Shown here piece by piece: positions 46,497 to 57,144 of a stretch of 64,000 bases of DNA. Origin of the DNA: Anniella stebbinsi (Eukaryota; Chordata; Lepidosauria; Squamata; Anniellidae). The DNA lies in contig JARDYH010000001.1 in the NCBI GenBank assembly GCA_029215795.1, positions 351,254,154 to 351,318,153 on the forward strand. Reading direction: 5' to 3'. A program made the translations under genes and the position numbers. The number at the start of each line of letters is the position of its first letter. The first letter of the stretch is position 1. The notes under the pieces are model-generated. The model made no database searches. It worked only from the letters and a program-made list of their open reading frames with translations, and was not told where the DNA came from.

Positions 46497-46941
46497 CAGT
46501 CCGGTGGATGACTTGCACAGGGAGATGGATAGAGAAGTGTTATTCTACCCTTTTGATTCTCCTGGAACTCCCAATGGTGTTAAATGTGAGAGATATCATA
46601 ATTCCTTCTGGGTTGACTGACGGGAATAGACATATATGTTCTTTGGTGGTTCAATTCATTCAAGGAGGGCCAGTCCCAAACAGTGGTGAAACTGTTGTTC
46701 TAGCCCTGGCCTTTGACCCATGGGGTGCCACACATTTCTATTATGTCTCTGATGTTGGTTAAACATCTACATGTAATGGCTGGGAAGGCCATCTGGACGT
46801 GCATCAATATGCAAATGATGTGGTATTTTATTGGTATTTTAATGATGTATTGGTTTTATGTGCTTTAAATCAGTTTTGTGTATTTTATATCTGAAGTTGT
46901 TCCCCGCCTCAATCTGGAGGGAGAGGTGGGTACTAAATAAA

Positions 46942-46976
<35 letters not shown>
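46497..46976 (+). mobile_element. internally deleted L2-type LINE
   Basis: 46555-46770 has degenerate reverse-transcriptase coding sequence, ending AACATCTACATG (NIYM). 46799-46830 reads HQYANDVV, a mutated YADD site. It then jumps to a 3' UTR like that of 17385 (GTTCCCCGCCTCAATCTGG) and an (ATT)n tail at 46944-46976. About 1 kb between the catalytic region and the 3' UTR is missing. Confidence 0.8.
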
Positions 46977-46977
<1 letters not shown>

Positions 46978-47207
46978 GTCAATGCCGGCTGCCATTGATG
47001 CAATGGAGGGAAGTGTGTAATTTCTGGAGTCTCCATCATGCACAAGTTCAGCAGTGAGAGCGGGCAGCTGCCAAACACTTATGGAGGTCCCATGAGTGGT
47101 CAAGCGTGGGTCCACCCTCATGCCAAATGTGCCCAACTGAGTCCAGGGGTGGACTCAGGTGAGTCTGTCAGACTACCAGACTCACTGGGGCACTTGTGAC
47201 ATCCCTA
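46977..47207. mobile_element. hAT-type MITE, right part
   Basis: GCCATTGATGCAATGGAGGG, CCCAACTGAGTCCAGGGG and ACTTGTGACATCCCTA match the right half of the 30001/497 family. It begins directly at the LINE tail. Confidence 0.68.
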
Positions 47208-47640
47208 GTTCCAGTTCAAATTCTTATTCAGCCATGTAACCCATTAGGTGAATTTGGGCCAAACACTATATCTCAGCCTAACTTACCTTGGAAGGCTGTT
47301 GTAAAATGATATGCCTGCCATACAGAACTACCCTGAGTTTCATCAGCAAATACCAATGTGAATAATTGATATAGCAGATACAGCTACTGGCCAAAATTAA
47401 ACAATGGCCTGTATTGATGGTCAAGTCTCTCCACTCAAGAATATTTATTCAAAGCAAGTTCAAAAAGAGAGGATTATTATTTTTTCGTTCTTAGATGCAG
47501 CGTTGTATCATCGGTTAGTTTTTTGTCTGAAAATGAAGGCGAGCTTCGCTTACGGTAAGCAGGGAGGAGGCATCCTCCTTTCGCTCTCATTTTCTGTAGG
47601 CGTTCATCAACCCTTGCCGATTGCACCTAGCCATATCAAG
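47208..47640. other. no gene recognised
   Basis: Ordinary sequence; the 83-residue frame at 47404-47655 has no recognisable motif. Confidence 0.4.
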
Positions 47641-47900
47641 CTACAAGTATATTAAAAGGTCTCTCCTCTCAAATGAAATGTCTTACAATTTAAATCTCTC
47701 CCTAGGAATGTCAGCATTGCCATGGGACTTCTCCAAGCTTCCAAAGCAAACAAAATTGACACAGTCGATTTGGAGTATAAATGTCGGCAGCTTTATTAAA
47801 TATGCATTAAAGTGCAACAGTCATAAATTACATGCACTCAGCTCGCTCTGAACATAATGCATATAACTAAATAACTTTCTGGCTGTACAACCTGAGTGAT
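47640..47900. other. repeat-free segment, candidate conserved non-coding element
   Basis: Includes GTCGGCAGCTTTATTAAATATGC and GTGCAACAGTCATAAATTAC, with no similarity to the transposons around it. Confidence 0.32.
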
Positions 47901-48037
47901 AAGTCCAACTGAAAATGGAAGACAGTTCTCTAAAAAAACAGCTGTTTTGGAAGATGCAATATGCTTTATGAGGCTCAATTTATGCTTTTGCCTATTGGAG
48001 GTAGGGGTTATTTTTATGGGAGCAGATCCACATAATG

Positions 48038-48380
48038 GGCTGCCTCTACAAGAGAGGTTTAAAGCTCTTTCAAGGCGCTTAATTTTTTTTACGGAGCGCA
48101 AATCGGGCGTAGAGGCGCGTTATCTCTCCGATTATGCGCATTATCGAATGCGCTTTAAATCGCAAGTTTTATTTTGCTCCGTCCGTTAAAGCGCATTTTG
48201 ACTATGTGAACAAGCGCTTATGCGCATTAACTACTTGTAAAGCGCATTGTGGTCATCCGTTAATGCGCTTCGCCGCCTCTCACCGCCTCTCGTGCAGAGG
48301 TATTAGGTGTAAATGCGCTTCAGCGATTATGCGCATAATCGCCTAACCAGGCGCAAAAGCGAATCCTTGTAGAGGGGACC
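48038..48380 (-). mobile_element. GCGC-rich PIF/Harbinger-like MITE, copy 2
   Basis: GGCTGCCTCTACAAG at the left, CTTGTAGAGGGGACC at the right. ATG on both sides (48035-48037, 48381-48383). It matches 6330-6677 in reverse. Thirteen GCGC cores in 343 bp sit in words such as AAGCGCATT, TTAATGCGC and the 18-nt palindrome CGATTATGCGCATAATCG (48332-48349). No coding frame; the frames over it come from this repetition. Confidence 0.87.
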
Positions 48381-48724
48381 ATGGTCAATTCTCAGAGCCT
48401 CTTTGGGTTTTTCTTTCTCCATATGTGCTGGTTTTTATCATACTGGCTTTCACTGAGAATTGAAGAGTTAGAGGCATTGTCTCAGCAATCCATCATGTGC
48501 CTGGTTCCCAACAGAGTACACCCTTGTAAACCAGTGATGCCCAACTGTGTGCTGGGACACACTATTGTGTTTCAAGAAACGATACTGCTGATGTTCATAG
48601 TTATCTGGCTTAGAATTTTCCCAGCTAGTAATGTGTGGGTACATTGTGTATCAAAACGTATTTCCCTGATAAGTCTTTCTGCGGCTTGGAATTTAAAATG
48701 GGACTCTGTACAAGCACAGCAAGA

Positions 48725-49148
48725 CTAACCAGGTTCTAGACGCAGCGCAACATCTTGGAAGGTCAGAGGGACATCATGACCACCATTTTTTTTTAACAGA
48801 AGAAGACACATGTGGTGGAAAAGGTAGGGAACCCCCCTGCCAAAACCCATGCCCATTCACCCCGCTATTCTGGGTTATGGCAAAATTGCTGACCCCCCCC
48901 CCCATGGGCACAGAGCCACCCCGTGTGGCTCTGTGCCCGTTTCAGGCCCTGGGAGCACACGGCACACTGGCCGCAATCCTCGGGATGGTTCCAGGACTGT
49001 GGAAAAGTCAGGATATCCTCACTTTCCCTTATCCTGGGGTCGTCCCTAGGTCGTTCCCGGTTGATCCTGGGATCCCCTGTGCATCATATGGACGCACAGG
49101 GACAACCGAGGGATGACCCCGGGATAAATGGCTGTTGTAGACATGGCC
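48725..49148 (+). mobile_element. PIF/Harbinger-like element, left end missing
   Basis: Ends GGCTGTTGTAGACATGGCC. It shares CTGTGGAAAAGTCAGGATATCC, GATCCTGGGATCCCC-like and GACGCACAGGGAC blocks with 19374-19899, and TGTGGCTCTGTG with 20912-21447. The usual GGGCTCATCTACACC start is absent. Confidence 0.72.
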
Positions 49149-49880
49149 AAAGGGTGCCTTGCAAAATCAAGCTGCCATGCTGGATGAATCCACTCCTCTG
49201 TGCTGATTGGACTTAGAAGTCCCCATTGATCCCTTCTTTCTCTGCCAATGTTGGTAGTGGAAGTTTCCCAAGGGGGAAAATTTAGATGGACTGCGATTCT
49301 TTGATGCAGCCCACATTGCAGTCGACATGCATATGGGAATGCCACGTTTGCAAGGAGGGTGTCCAACCATTGTTCTGGAGATGTGTATGTTTTCTTTGTT
49401 TTTCTTGTGTGTAAGAATTTTGTATGTTGTGTCTTTCAGCATTATTCTCAAGTGCCACTTTGAGTTTGTTTGTTTTTGAAAGGCAGGATATCAGGCTGTT
49501 AAAAATACTTAAATGACATACTTTCCCCAAGCTTCAGTAGTCCTTTATGGCATAATGCTTTGGGCATGCATGAAATGCAAGACCTTTGCAGCAGTTCTGC
49601 AGCACTGCGATTCAGTCATGGTTGCCAGGTGATCAACCAGTGCTGTTACATCATCTCAAGGACTCTGGAGGAGTTTGGGTTGAAAGACAAGCGGAGATCA
49701 TTGTTTTGTGTGAAATTGTACCAGTTATAACTTTTGCCCTGGATCGGAGGCCATTCATTAATTTTAATGAAGTTTAAATCAGCTCGGGGTTTTAGCCATA
49801 TTACCATTAATTTGAGGCAGAGCTATCTTTGTGGTTGAGTTCATCAACAGTGACAGTTATGATGGCTTTAAGCAACCTGA
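49149..49880. other. no gene recognised
   Basis: Ordinary sequence; no repeats or coding signal. Confidence 0.4.
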
Positions 49881-50070
49881 ATAGGCAGAAGGCCAGTGAA
49901 GACCTAGATGCTGTTGAGCACGAATGGGAGAAGGCTATTGCCCTCATGCCCTGCTTTTGGGCTTCCTATGTCCTGCTTTCTAGAGGCATCTGGTTGGCAA
50001 CTATAGGTAACAAGAAGTTGGACTAGATGGACCCTTATTCTGATCTAGCATGGATCTTCTTATGTTCTTG
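49881..50070 (+). mobile_element. CR1 LINE 3' end, variant subfamily
   Basis: GAGAAGGCTATTGCCCTCATG, CTGCTTTTGGGCTTCC, GGCATCTGGTTGGC, AGTTGGACTAGATGGACC and CTTCTTATGTTCTTG. The middle segment differs from the other copies, so it is a separate CR1 subfamily. Confidence 0.8.
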
Positions 50071-50389
50071 AAGTAATCAGACAAGTTCAGCTATTGGGCA
50101 GTTTACCTGAATTTCCAATAAAAACATCTCGGAAACCTTTGTGAAGGCAAACCTGGACAGAACTGAGGATAGATCTAGGAGATACATTTTTATAGAAGGA
50201 ACTGGACATCTCAATCACAATAACAACTGGAAAAGCTGGGTAAGAAAAGAACCTTACCTATTTAAAAACCTGAGTCTCATAGTTGTCGCCTTTTCCCAAA
50301 TAATCATGAAGTTGGTGTATTCATGTTCAGATCCTGTTTAACAATGTTATATTCCACATTTTTCTAATGAAGAACATACACATACATAC

Positions 50390-50393
<4 letters not shown>

Positions 50394-50424
<31 letters not shown>
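50394..50424. repeat. (GA)n microsatellite
   Basis: About 15 GA units. Confidence 0.94.
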
Positions 50425-50427
<3 letters not shown>

Positions 50428-51748
50428 CCAGATAAAATTATCTAAATCACTATCTAAAAATTCTGAATTAGTCAAATTTGTTACTCAGCAATACAATTTG
50501 AGATTTAAAAACAAAGCAAAAAGAACCCCCCCCTCCTACATAATTCTGCATGTCTGCAAGCGGAAGCCACAATCTGTGCATGTTGCTTATCTGGTTCGGA
50601 ACATCTGAATCCGCATTACAATTGTGAAAGTGGTGGTGTATCTGCATCTGGAGTCTCTACTTGTTATATATGACTATGCCTGGATTGGAACTGATGACTT
50701 CACCCTCTTCCTAACAATAGGAAGGGATGAGCCTTGACAGATCCCCTCCCAGGGGCCATAAAAATGGACCCTTAAGGAGGAAATGCCTCAGTTTTGGTGT
50801 CACTAGAGAAAAGGGCATCTATCATATTTCACCTTAACTCAAAACAGATAGGGTGGGGGAGGCAGGAATGGTAATTTTTAATCTTTATGGTTCTTTAAAA
50901 TGCTTTAAAATGTATAGAAGTTACCACTTGCATGCAGTTGCCCTAGACCTTCAGTAGGACCAAGGCCTATTTTAATACCACTATCTTACCCCTGAAAAAA
51001 TGTGCCCATTTTTAACTCCACAAATTTCTGGTAAAAGAAATAAAAAATCTAAAAAAACCAAACCCCAAGACACTATCTTTCCAACAAGATCAAGTTATTT
51101 CTGTTTATGTTATTTCCTGTTGATTTATTGCCATAAGTCTCTTGGCTTGTCTCCAAACATCTCTTGGCAACTGAGTCGACCAAATTAATTTCCTACAAAA
51201 AAGGATGCTCTGTAGTGACTTTAAGTCTGTCTTCATCATCTTGCTAATGATCTCCTGTGTGCTGCCCTACTGTAGGTTTGTTTTTTCTTGTTCGCTTGTT
51301 GTGAAATTTAATTTTGTGGGTGCATCTACTAGCTAGGAACCAGATTTTGTATGCCAAGACCACTTTTGAATCCCTCGGGTCGTACAGCTTCTCAATAAAG
51401 GCCCCCCCCTTGGTAAAGTGGTTTCAGTTGATTTGGTTGGGATCAGGTTAGTGGAGGGAAATAGCAATGGCATTTGGAAGGGTGTGAGACACTGTTGGTT
51501 GCTGCTCTTTTCGGGCATAACACTCCCTGTTTCCCAGTGCCCTCTGATTTCAGGACTTGTTGGGAATGACAGCCGCTTACAGAACCATGTGAATTAGAGG
51601 ACTGATTGCGTTGAGCACATTAGAACTGGGGACTGATGAGCATGGTAGCTTTGATGCATTTGTTATAGGTAGGACATTGGTTGTGGGGGTTGTTTGTGTC
51701 TCTGTATGTGCACATGGGATTGACACTTCAGACACGAGGAGCTTGTGG
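50425..51748. other. no gene recognised
   Basis: Mixed sequence with short frames lacking motifs. No clear repeats. Confidence 0.4.
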
Positions 51749-51807
51749 TTATTACTATTATTGTTATTATTATTATTAAAGAACAACAACAATAATAACA
51801 ATAATAT
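51749..51807. repeat. (ATT)n/(AAT)n inverted microsatellite
   Basis: TTATTACTATTATTGTTATT... followed after AAAGAA by CAACAACAATAATAACAAT. The halves are complementary and form a hairpin. Confidence 0.8.
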
Positions 51808-51967
51808 TTAGACCACTGATGGGGAACCTTTCTCAAGTGGTGGGCCGTATTGGCAGTCAATGGGGCCACAGCGATCTCTTCCTCCATAGAATGTTTACCA
51901 GCTTCCCCTGCTGCATGGTGAGAAAGACTCCTTTCCTTACTGTGCAGCAAGGGAAAATGCTTATCCC

Positions 51968-52153
51968 CAATCAGCACATAGTTAAACCATGGAATTCACT
52001 ACCACAAGTTGTAGTGATGACCACAAATTTGGATGGCTTTAGAAGGGGGTTAGACAGATTCCTGGAGGAGAAGGTTATCAATGGCTACTAGTCCTGAGAG
52101 CTATGTGCTACCTCCAGTAGCAGAGGAGTAAGCCTATGTACACTGTCCCTGGT
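51968..52153 (+). mobile_element. CR1 LINE fragment
   Basis: CACATAGTTAAACCATGG, CACTACCACAAGTTGTAGTG, CTGGAGGAGAAGGTTATC, GCTACCTCCAGTAGCAGAGG. The frame contains KPWNSLPQVVV and GFRRGLDRFLEEK. It stops before the 3' tail. Confidence 0.9.
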
Positions 52154-52242
52154 ACTCACCAGCCTTGCTGAAAAAGTAGAGCTCAGGGCCTTAGAAACCA
52201 ATCACAAAGCTCAGGAGAATTTATATGAGTGCAAATGGCCTT

Positions 52243-52489
52243 TTAGATGAGAGACAGTGTGGTGTAGAGGCTAGAGTGTTGGACTGGGACCTGGGAGATC
52301 CAGGTTCTAATCCCCACTCAGCCATGGAAGCTCACTTGGTGACTTTGAGCCAGTCACAGACTCTCAGCCCCAGCCTACCTCAGAGGCCTACCTCAGAGGG
52401 TTCTTGTTGGGAGGATAAAAGGGAGAGGAGGAGGATTATGTACGCCACCTTGGGTTCCTTGGAGGAAAAAAGGTAGGATATTAATGCAA

Positions 52490-52523
<34 letters not shown>
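52243..52523 (+). mobile_element. tRNA-derived SINE with (AAAT)n tail
   Basis: GTGTGGTGTAGAGGCTAGAG carries a match to the RNA polymerase III A box (TGGTGTAGAGG). GGTTCTAATCC fits the B box with one mismatch. The body (CCATGGAAGCTCACTTGGTG, CCAGTCACAGACTCTCAG) leads to GTACGCCACCTTGGG, GGAGGAAAAAAGGTAGGATA and an (AAAT)n tail. It resembles the tRNA-derived SINEs common in squamates, whose tail is borrowed from a LINE. Confidence 0.88.
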
Positions 52524-52524
<1 letters not shown>

Positions 52525-52557
52525 GGACATAGGCAATATGAGTGGCTGTAGAGGTAT

Positions 52558-53172
52558 TAGGGATGTGCAGGGACCCCCTGGATCAGATCGAGGCCCAGAT
52601 CAGGACCTCTGAGATTGACCTGGATTGTTCAGGACAAAATCGGAGGTCCCTCGGATCGGACCCGATCCCGATCTGAGAATCAGAAGTCCGATTTTCGGAT
52701 CTGCCATAGGCTTGCATTGGGGGAAAGAAAACTTTCCTCTAATGCAAGCCTATGGCTGGGGTGAGTGGGGGCCTAACACCCCCCTCCCTGTCCCTCCCTC
52801 CTCCCCCTCGCGCTTCTTACCTGCTGGGGCTGTCTGCTACTGTCTGCTGGCGCCCATGGGTGCCAGCGGACGGCAGCAGACAGCCTCGGCAGGTAAGCCC
52901 CCTCCCTCCTCGCGCCCCTTACCTGCCGGGGCTCTCCGCAGACACCCATGGGCGCCCGCTGACGGCAGCAGACAGCCCCAGCAGGTAACGAGCACGAGGA
53001 GGAGGAGGAGGTCCAATCCTCCAATTTTATCCGAACCAGATCGGGTCCTTCTGGACCGGTTCAGATGAGATCAGATGATCCAGAAGCCGGGATCGTAATC
53101 TGATAATTTTATCCGATTTTGGTCAGATCAGCTTCGGATCGTGGATTGGACCCAATCCAATGCACACCCCTA
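52558..53172. mobile_element. hAT-type MITE with GC-rich core
   Basis: TAGGGATGTGCAGGG at the left, ATGCACACCCCTA at the right. Flanks AGAGGTAT (52550-52557) and ATAGGTAT (53173-53180), seven of eight. The outer parts are rich in GATC/GGATCCGA-type words. The core (~52780-52990) is GC-rich with a direct repeat: CTTACCTGCTGGGGCTGTC and CTTACCTGCCGGGGCTCTC, each followed by CCCATGGG-containing sequence. ATAGGCTTGCATT and AATGCAAGCCTAT near 52706-52752 form a hairpin. Proline-rich frames are artefacts. Confidence 0.85.
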
Positions 53173-53180
53173 ATAGGTAT

Positions 53181-54284
53181 GCATATGGCTTCAGGAGTTG
53201 CATAGTTTCATGTTTGTGTGGGCATGGGTGCATATTGTGTTGCTGTAAAGCTCACTTAATAAGCTCAGTAGGGACTTTGAGTTGGGAGGTTACAAATTTT
53301 CTACCATGGATTCACTACTGGAATTCCTAGACTCAGTGTTGCCTAGCTGTAAAATGGAATGAATTGGGATGAATGAAGGGCTGCTGTTGTTATTTGTGTT
53401 TAGGAATGCTTAGCCTTCTTTTGGTGAATAGTCTGAGACAAACCAAGACTAAAAAGCAGATGCCTGGCACAGACAAAAAGAAATGAAATGGCAGATTAAA
53501 AAGTCTATTTCCATGTGAAGAGGAAGCCAGGAGAGAAGAAAAATAGGGGAAATTATCATTGTTTTCACAGATGGAAGAAATGACTTTGTAGCAGTTCTCT
53601 GGGGAATATGGACCCTCCTAGCATCATCCAACACTGATCTTCAAGACTCTCTAATAGAGATTGGTCTTGAGGGGATTTTATCTTATTAGGATCCATTGCC
53701 ATGGTAATGACTAAGACAAAATGCACTACACAATTAGTGATATTTTAAAGGTGGCACCAAGCTGATTGGAATACAGGTTTACATGTATCGCTATGGATAT
53801 AGCATTTGGGGGCAGGCTAAGTGCTTTACAATCTTGTTAGTGTGTGCCACTAGTTTGGAATCATTTTTACAGCTAGGGAAGTGTGAGAGAGTGACTTACT
53901 TCAAACCACACAGAGAGGCCTGATGTGCAGCTGAATGAGGTGGGTAAGAATGCTGTAGTGGTAGAGTCGTCCCTACCATGTCAGAGTACAGTTAAGGTCA
54001 CCTCTTTTGAATGCTGGTAAAAACAGCTGTTAGTAAAAATCACATATAGGAGTGAGATGTTCAAGCACAAGATGGGGAACTTCTGGCCCTCCAGTTGTTG
54101 TTAGACTACAGATTTCATCACCCCTGGTAGGAATGTCTGTCACAGGGAAATCTGGCTATTTTTAGGCTTGCTGGAGTTCCATGCACACACATGACTTGGT
54201 TTACATTTGTAAGCCAAGCTGTGGGTTTTCCCTGATCTCCAGGGACCTTTTATGTATTGTTGTGTGTGCATCAGCCGTAATTTA
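53181..54284. other. no gene; one short repeat
   Basis: 54073-54140 (GATGGGGAACTTCTGGCCC) is the same repeat as 11886. The rest is unassigned. Confidence 0.42.
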
Positions 54285-54402
54285 CGCAAATAGGGATTTG
54301 CGCAAATTACAGCTGCAAATTACTCAAATTTGCATAATTTGTGCAAATGACAGCCACAATTTGCATGATTTGCAGAAATTGTGGCTGAAATTTGCTTAAT
54401 AG
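54285..54402. repeat. TTTGCGCAAA-type quasi-palindromic cluster
   Basis: Repeated ATTTGC / GCAAAT words in both orientations: TTTACGCAAATAGGG, TTTGCGCAAATTAC, CAAATTTGCATAATTTGTGC, AATTTGCATGATTTGC. Low sequence diversity, not a simple microsatellite. Confidence 0.75.
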
Positions 54403-55724
54403 TGACATGGCCACTTTAAATGGTGGCTTGCTGCACCAATCATTTCCTGGGAGAATGCCCGTGTGAATGACACCCAATGGCTACAATAATGGGAGGCAGC
54501 CATCCCCCTCCTAGGAATACCACTTCAAATGATGGTACATCATCACATGATATTGCTCCCAGGGGCATTCTGTCCTGGAATTGGGCCAGAACCTTTAAGT
54601 TGCCATTCAAAGTGGGAGCAAGTTTTTTTGTGTTGTTGTTTGAAAAAGAAAAGGGGGGAATCCCACATAGTTCAGTCACTTCATATTTAGCCTAAAACAA
54701 AACATTGTTTTGTGTGTGGAAATTTCCCCACTCTCTGAAGATTAATGAAATCTACAGGGGGTGTTTTCACCTTGCCCCAAGCCCCCAAGCCCCCAAGCCA
54801 ACACAATGAAGATAGGCTGAAACTATAGGCTAGAATTAATTGTGATAGTTTTCCACTTTTGAGATTTCCCCACAGTAAGAAAATATGATTCTCCCACCTG
54901 AAATCCGAAATAGTACAGTCCATTCTATCACCTCAGTACTCTACTACTTCACTGACATCTCATTCCGGCCTACATTCATTGCAGAAATGGAACTGCATGT
55001 ACACTTCATTCACAAATGTGTATATGAAGTTGGGAATAGTCGCCTCCTCCACTTAGAAATCAATAGTTGTCACTGTTGGATCTTTTGCATTTGTATGAGG
55101 AGAGGTTCAGGCTCATGACAACTTGCATTCGAGGGTAGGGGAAAAAGGCAAATTGCTTTGTTTTGCTGATTGAACTATTTCCTTACCTCTTAGATTTCTA
55201 GTAAGAATGACGCGTCACTTCCAATCTGTGACAAAAAGCTAAATTAATCTGGTGCAAGTTTTCAAAGGACTGGAGAGGACACATCTTAGAAAAATTGTAA
55301 CATAATTGTCAAATGTATTCAAATTGCAGTGGGTTAGGTTTCAGGTCATGTTACTGGGGTTTTGGTAGGCAGCCTTTTGAAGAGGCCCCCAAAGCATAAA
55401 CTGCATGCAAGAATGGTGGATGGTTATGGCGATTTGGTGAAACTAAATATTCAAATTGCATAATGATTTGCTCTTCAAACAGCAGACTGTGGAAACAGCG
55501 GCAGCTTACCTATCATATAATATTGAAAAGAGTGATATTAATATTCATTTGGGGAGTTGTTGGCAAGACATTCATAGAGAAACAGCTGGGGTGGGTGAGT
55601 CAGATTGGCACTGTGGTGCTTTGGGGAGGAAGGTTTAAACCCTTCTCAAAATACTTTTTCTTATCCAAATGAGGGAGGAGGGGCTCCCCAATGCTTGTCC
55701 TCAGGGGGAAAATGTATAGATATC
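54403..55724. other. no gene recognised
   Basis: No protein motif in the short frames, no repeat that I can place. Confidence 0.4.
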
Positions 55725-56570
55725 TGTCAGGGTTCCTTCTATTACCTGAACCCTTCTCCTTAAATAGGCTGACCATATGAAAAGGAGGACAGGGCTCCTG
55801 TATCTTTAACAGTTGTAGAGAAAAGGGAATTTCAGCCAGTGTCATTTGTATGCAATTAGCTCCTGGTGAAACTCCCTCGTCATCACAACAGTTAAAGTTG
55901 CAGACACTATACTAGAGTGACATATACAAAAGAAGGCAGGGCCCCTGCAACTTTAATTGTTGTGATGAAGAGGGAATTTCACCAGGAACTAATTGCATGC
56001 AAATGACACTGGCTGAAATTCCCTTTTCTCTACAACTGTTAAAGTTACATGAGCCCTGTCCTCCTTTTCATATGGTCAGCCTACCTTAAAGATCTCTTTC
56101 CTCTGTAAGAATCCCACCTTCCTTCGTTTTACATCCCCCTTCCCAGTAACATGGGGTTTAGGCTATAGATGTGGAGTAAGTGATACTCCAGACACTTATG
56201 GCTAAACTCAATAGTTTACTAGTGAAGTAAAACAACCAAATCACAATAGAGGTATTTAGTCAGTAGAGCTGAGTGATACAACAGGCATTTTAAAAAAAAC
56301 GTGCAAAAACGCAGATTCTTTTACCCAAAGCTTCACCTAGACTTCTTCAAGTTACTTCTCTCTGCTCCTTCCTTATGCTCTGGTCATCCCTGGCTTTGAT
56401 CTCTTCTGGCTGTGGCTCTCTCACTCTTTTATACCCTCATTCCCCAAAACAGAAAGTACTGTTCCCACTTTGAAGAAATGAAACTTAACTGGAGAAATTA
56501 AACTTAACCAGGAAATGAATCTTAACTGGAGAAATGAAACTATTCCTCTCAGGGATACTCTCTCCCAACA
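55725..56570 (-). mobile_element. probable LTR, antisense, interrupted by a MITE
   Basis: The minus strand begins TGTTGGGAGAG and ends GGAACCCTGACA (TG...CA). A TATA box (GGTATAAAAGAG) lies at about 56422-56434. Upstream are ~25-bp tandem units (AACTGGAGAAATGAAAC type, 56460-56545), as in retroviral U3 enhancers. Removing the MITE at 55765-56083 leaves ~520 bp, a usual LTR length. No flanking duplication or primer site is visible, and no AATAAA is obvious. The region upstream (56.7-57.1 kb) could be internal sequence, unproven. Confidence 0.45.
55765..56083 (-). mobile_element. palindromic hAT-type MITE, copy 5
   Basis: TAGGCTGACCATATGAAAAG at the left, CTTTTCATATGGTCAGCCTA at the right. CCTTAAA on both sides (55758-55764, 56084-56090). 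The spacer reads as in 33772, so minus orientation. Inner arm block CAGGAACTAATTGCATGC. Inserted in the LTR-like sequence, hence younger. Confidence 0.94.
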
Positions 56571-57144
56571 GAAAACCCCCGGGCCTCTAAGGCCTGTATT
56601 ACCTTGCCTCAGTAGACCTCAAACCTTCACAATATCAAAGAGTACCTGTAAATTTTCTTCTGTAGGGCAAATAGTAGCTGGGGTGGGGGAAATCTAGATC
56701 ATGGTGCAGTAATAGGAGTTAAACAACCCCTCCCTACGATGCCATGGTCTCACTCTGATTACCCTCAGAGCTCACAGTGCAGGTCCAGGTTTTGGAGGGC
56801 CTTCAGTGAGACAACCTCAATGGGACCCTCCATCAACGTATCTACCTCTTCACCACCATTGTATTCAGCTTGCTCCTCATTCTCCTTCTCATCTTTGCTA
56901 CCACTTGCTTGCTTGACAGGCAGAGGTCCAGTAGGTAGTGCCATTTGCTGCTCCTGTTGTTTGCGCCAGAGCAAGAGGCAAGTGAACAGGCAGGTTGCAA
57001 GGGTGAACAGCAGAAGCAACTCTAAGGGCACTTGTCAGTGGGCCCAGTGATGAGGAGAAGAGCCACCCACACATCGGGAGAAGCTCACTGTGGGTATCTT
57101 TCCCAAGGACTCTCCAAAACATGCATCAGATTGAGGCATTGATG
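56571..57144. other. no gene assigned; minus-strand frame noted
   Basis: On the minus strand, 56765-57031 is an open frame of 88 codons with a hydrophobic start (~20 residues) followed by a basic WRK and an acidic tail. It has a GTG, not an ATG, at the start, and a TGA just upstream. It may be residual internal sequence of the adjacent LTR element or chance. Confidence 0.25.

Noticed and set aside
52248..52320. tRNA-like sequence with A and B boxes
   Set aside because: It is the head of a SINE. The body and (AAAT)n tail follow, and there is no complete cloverleaf.
56765..57031. 88-codon minus-strand frame with a hydrophobic start and WRK...LPTGPLPV, superficially like a cytochrome P450 N-terminus
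   Set aside because: No ATG start, a TGA directly upstream, and the sequence after the proline motif does not continue as a P450. Kept only as a note.
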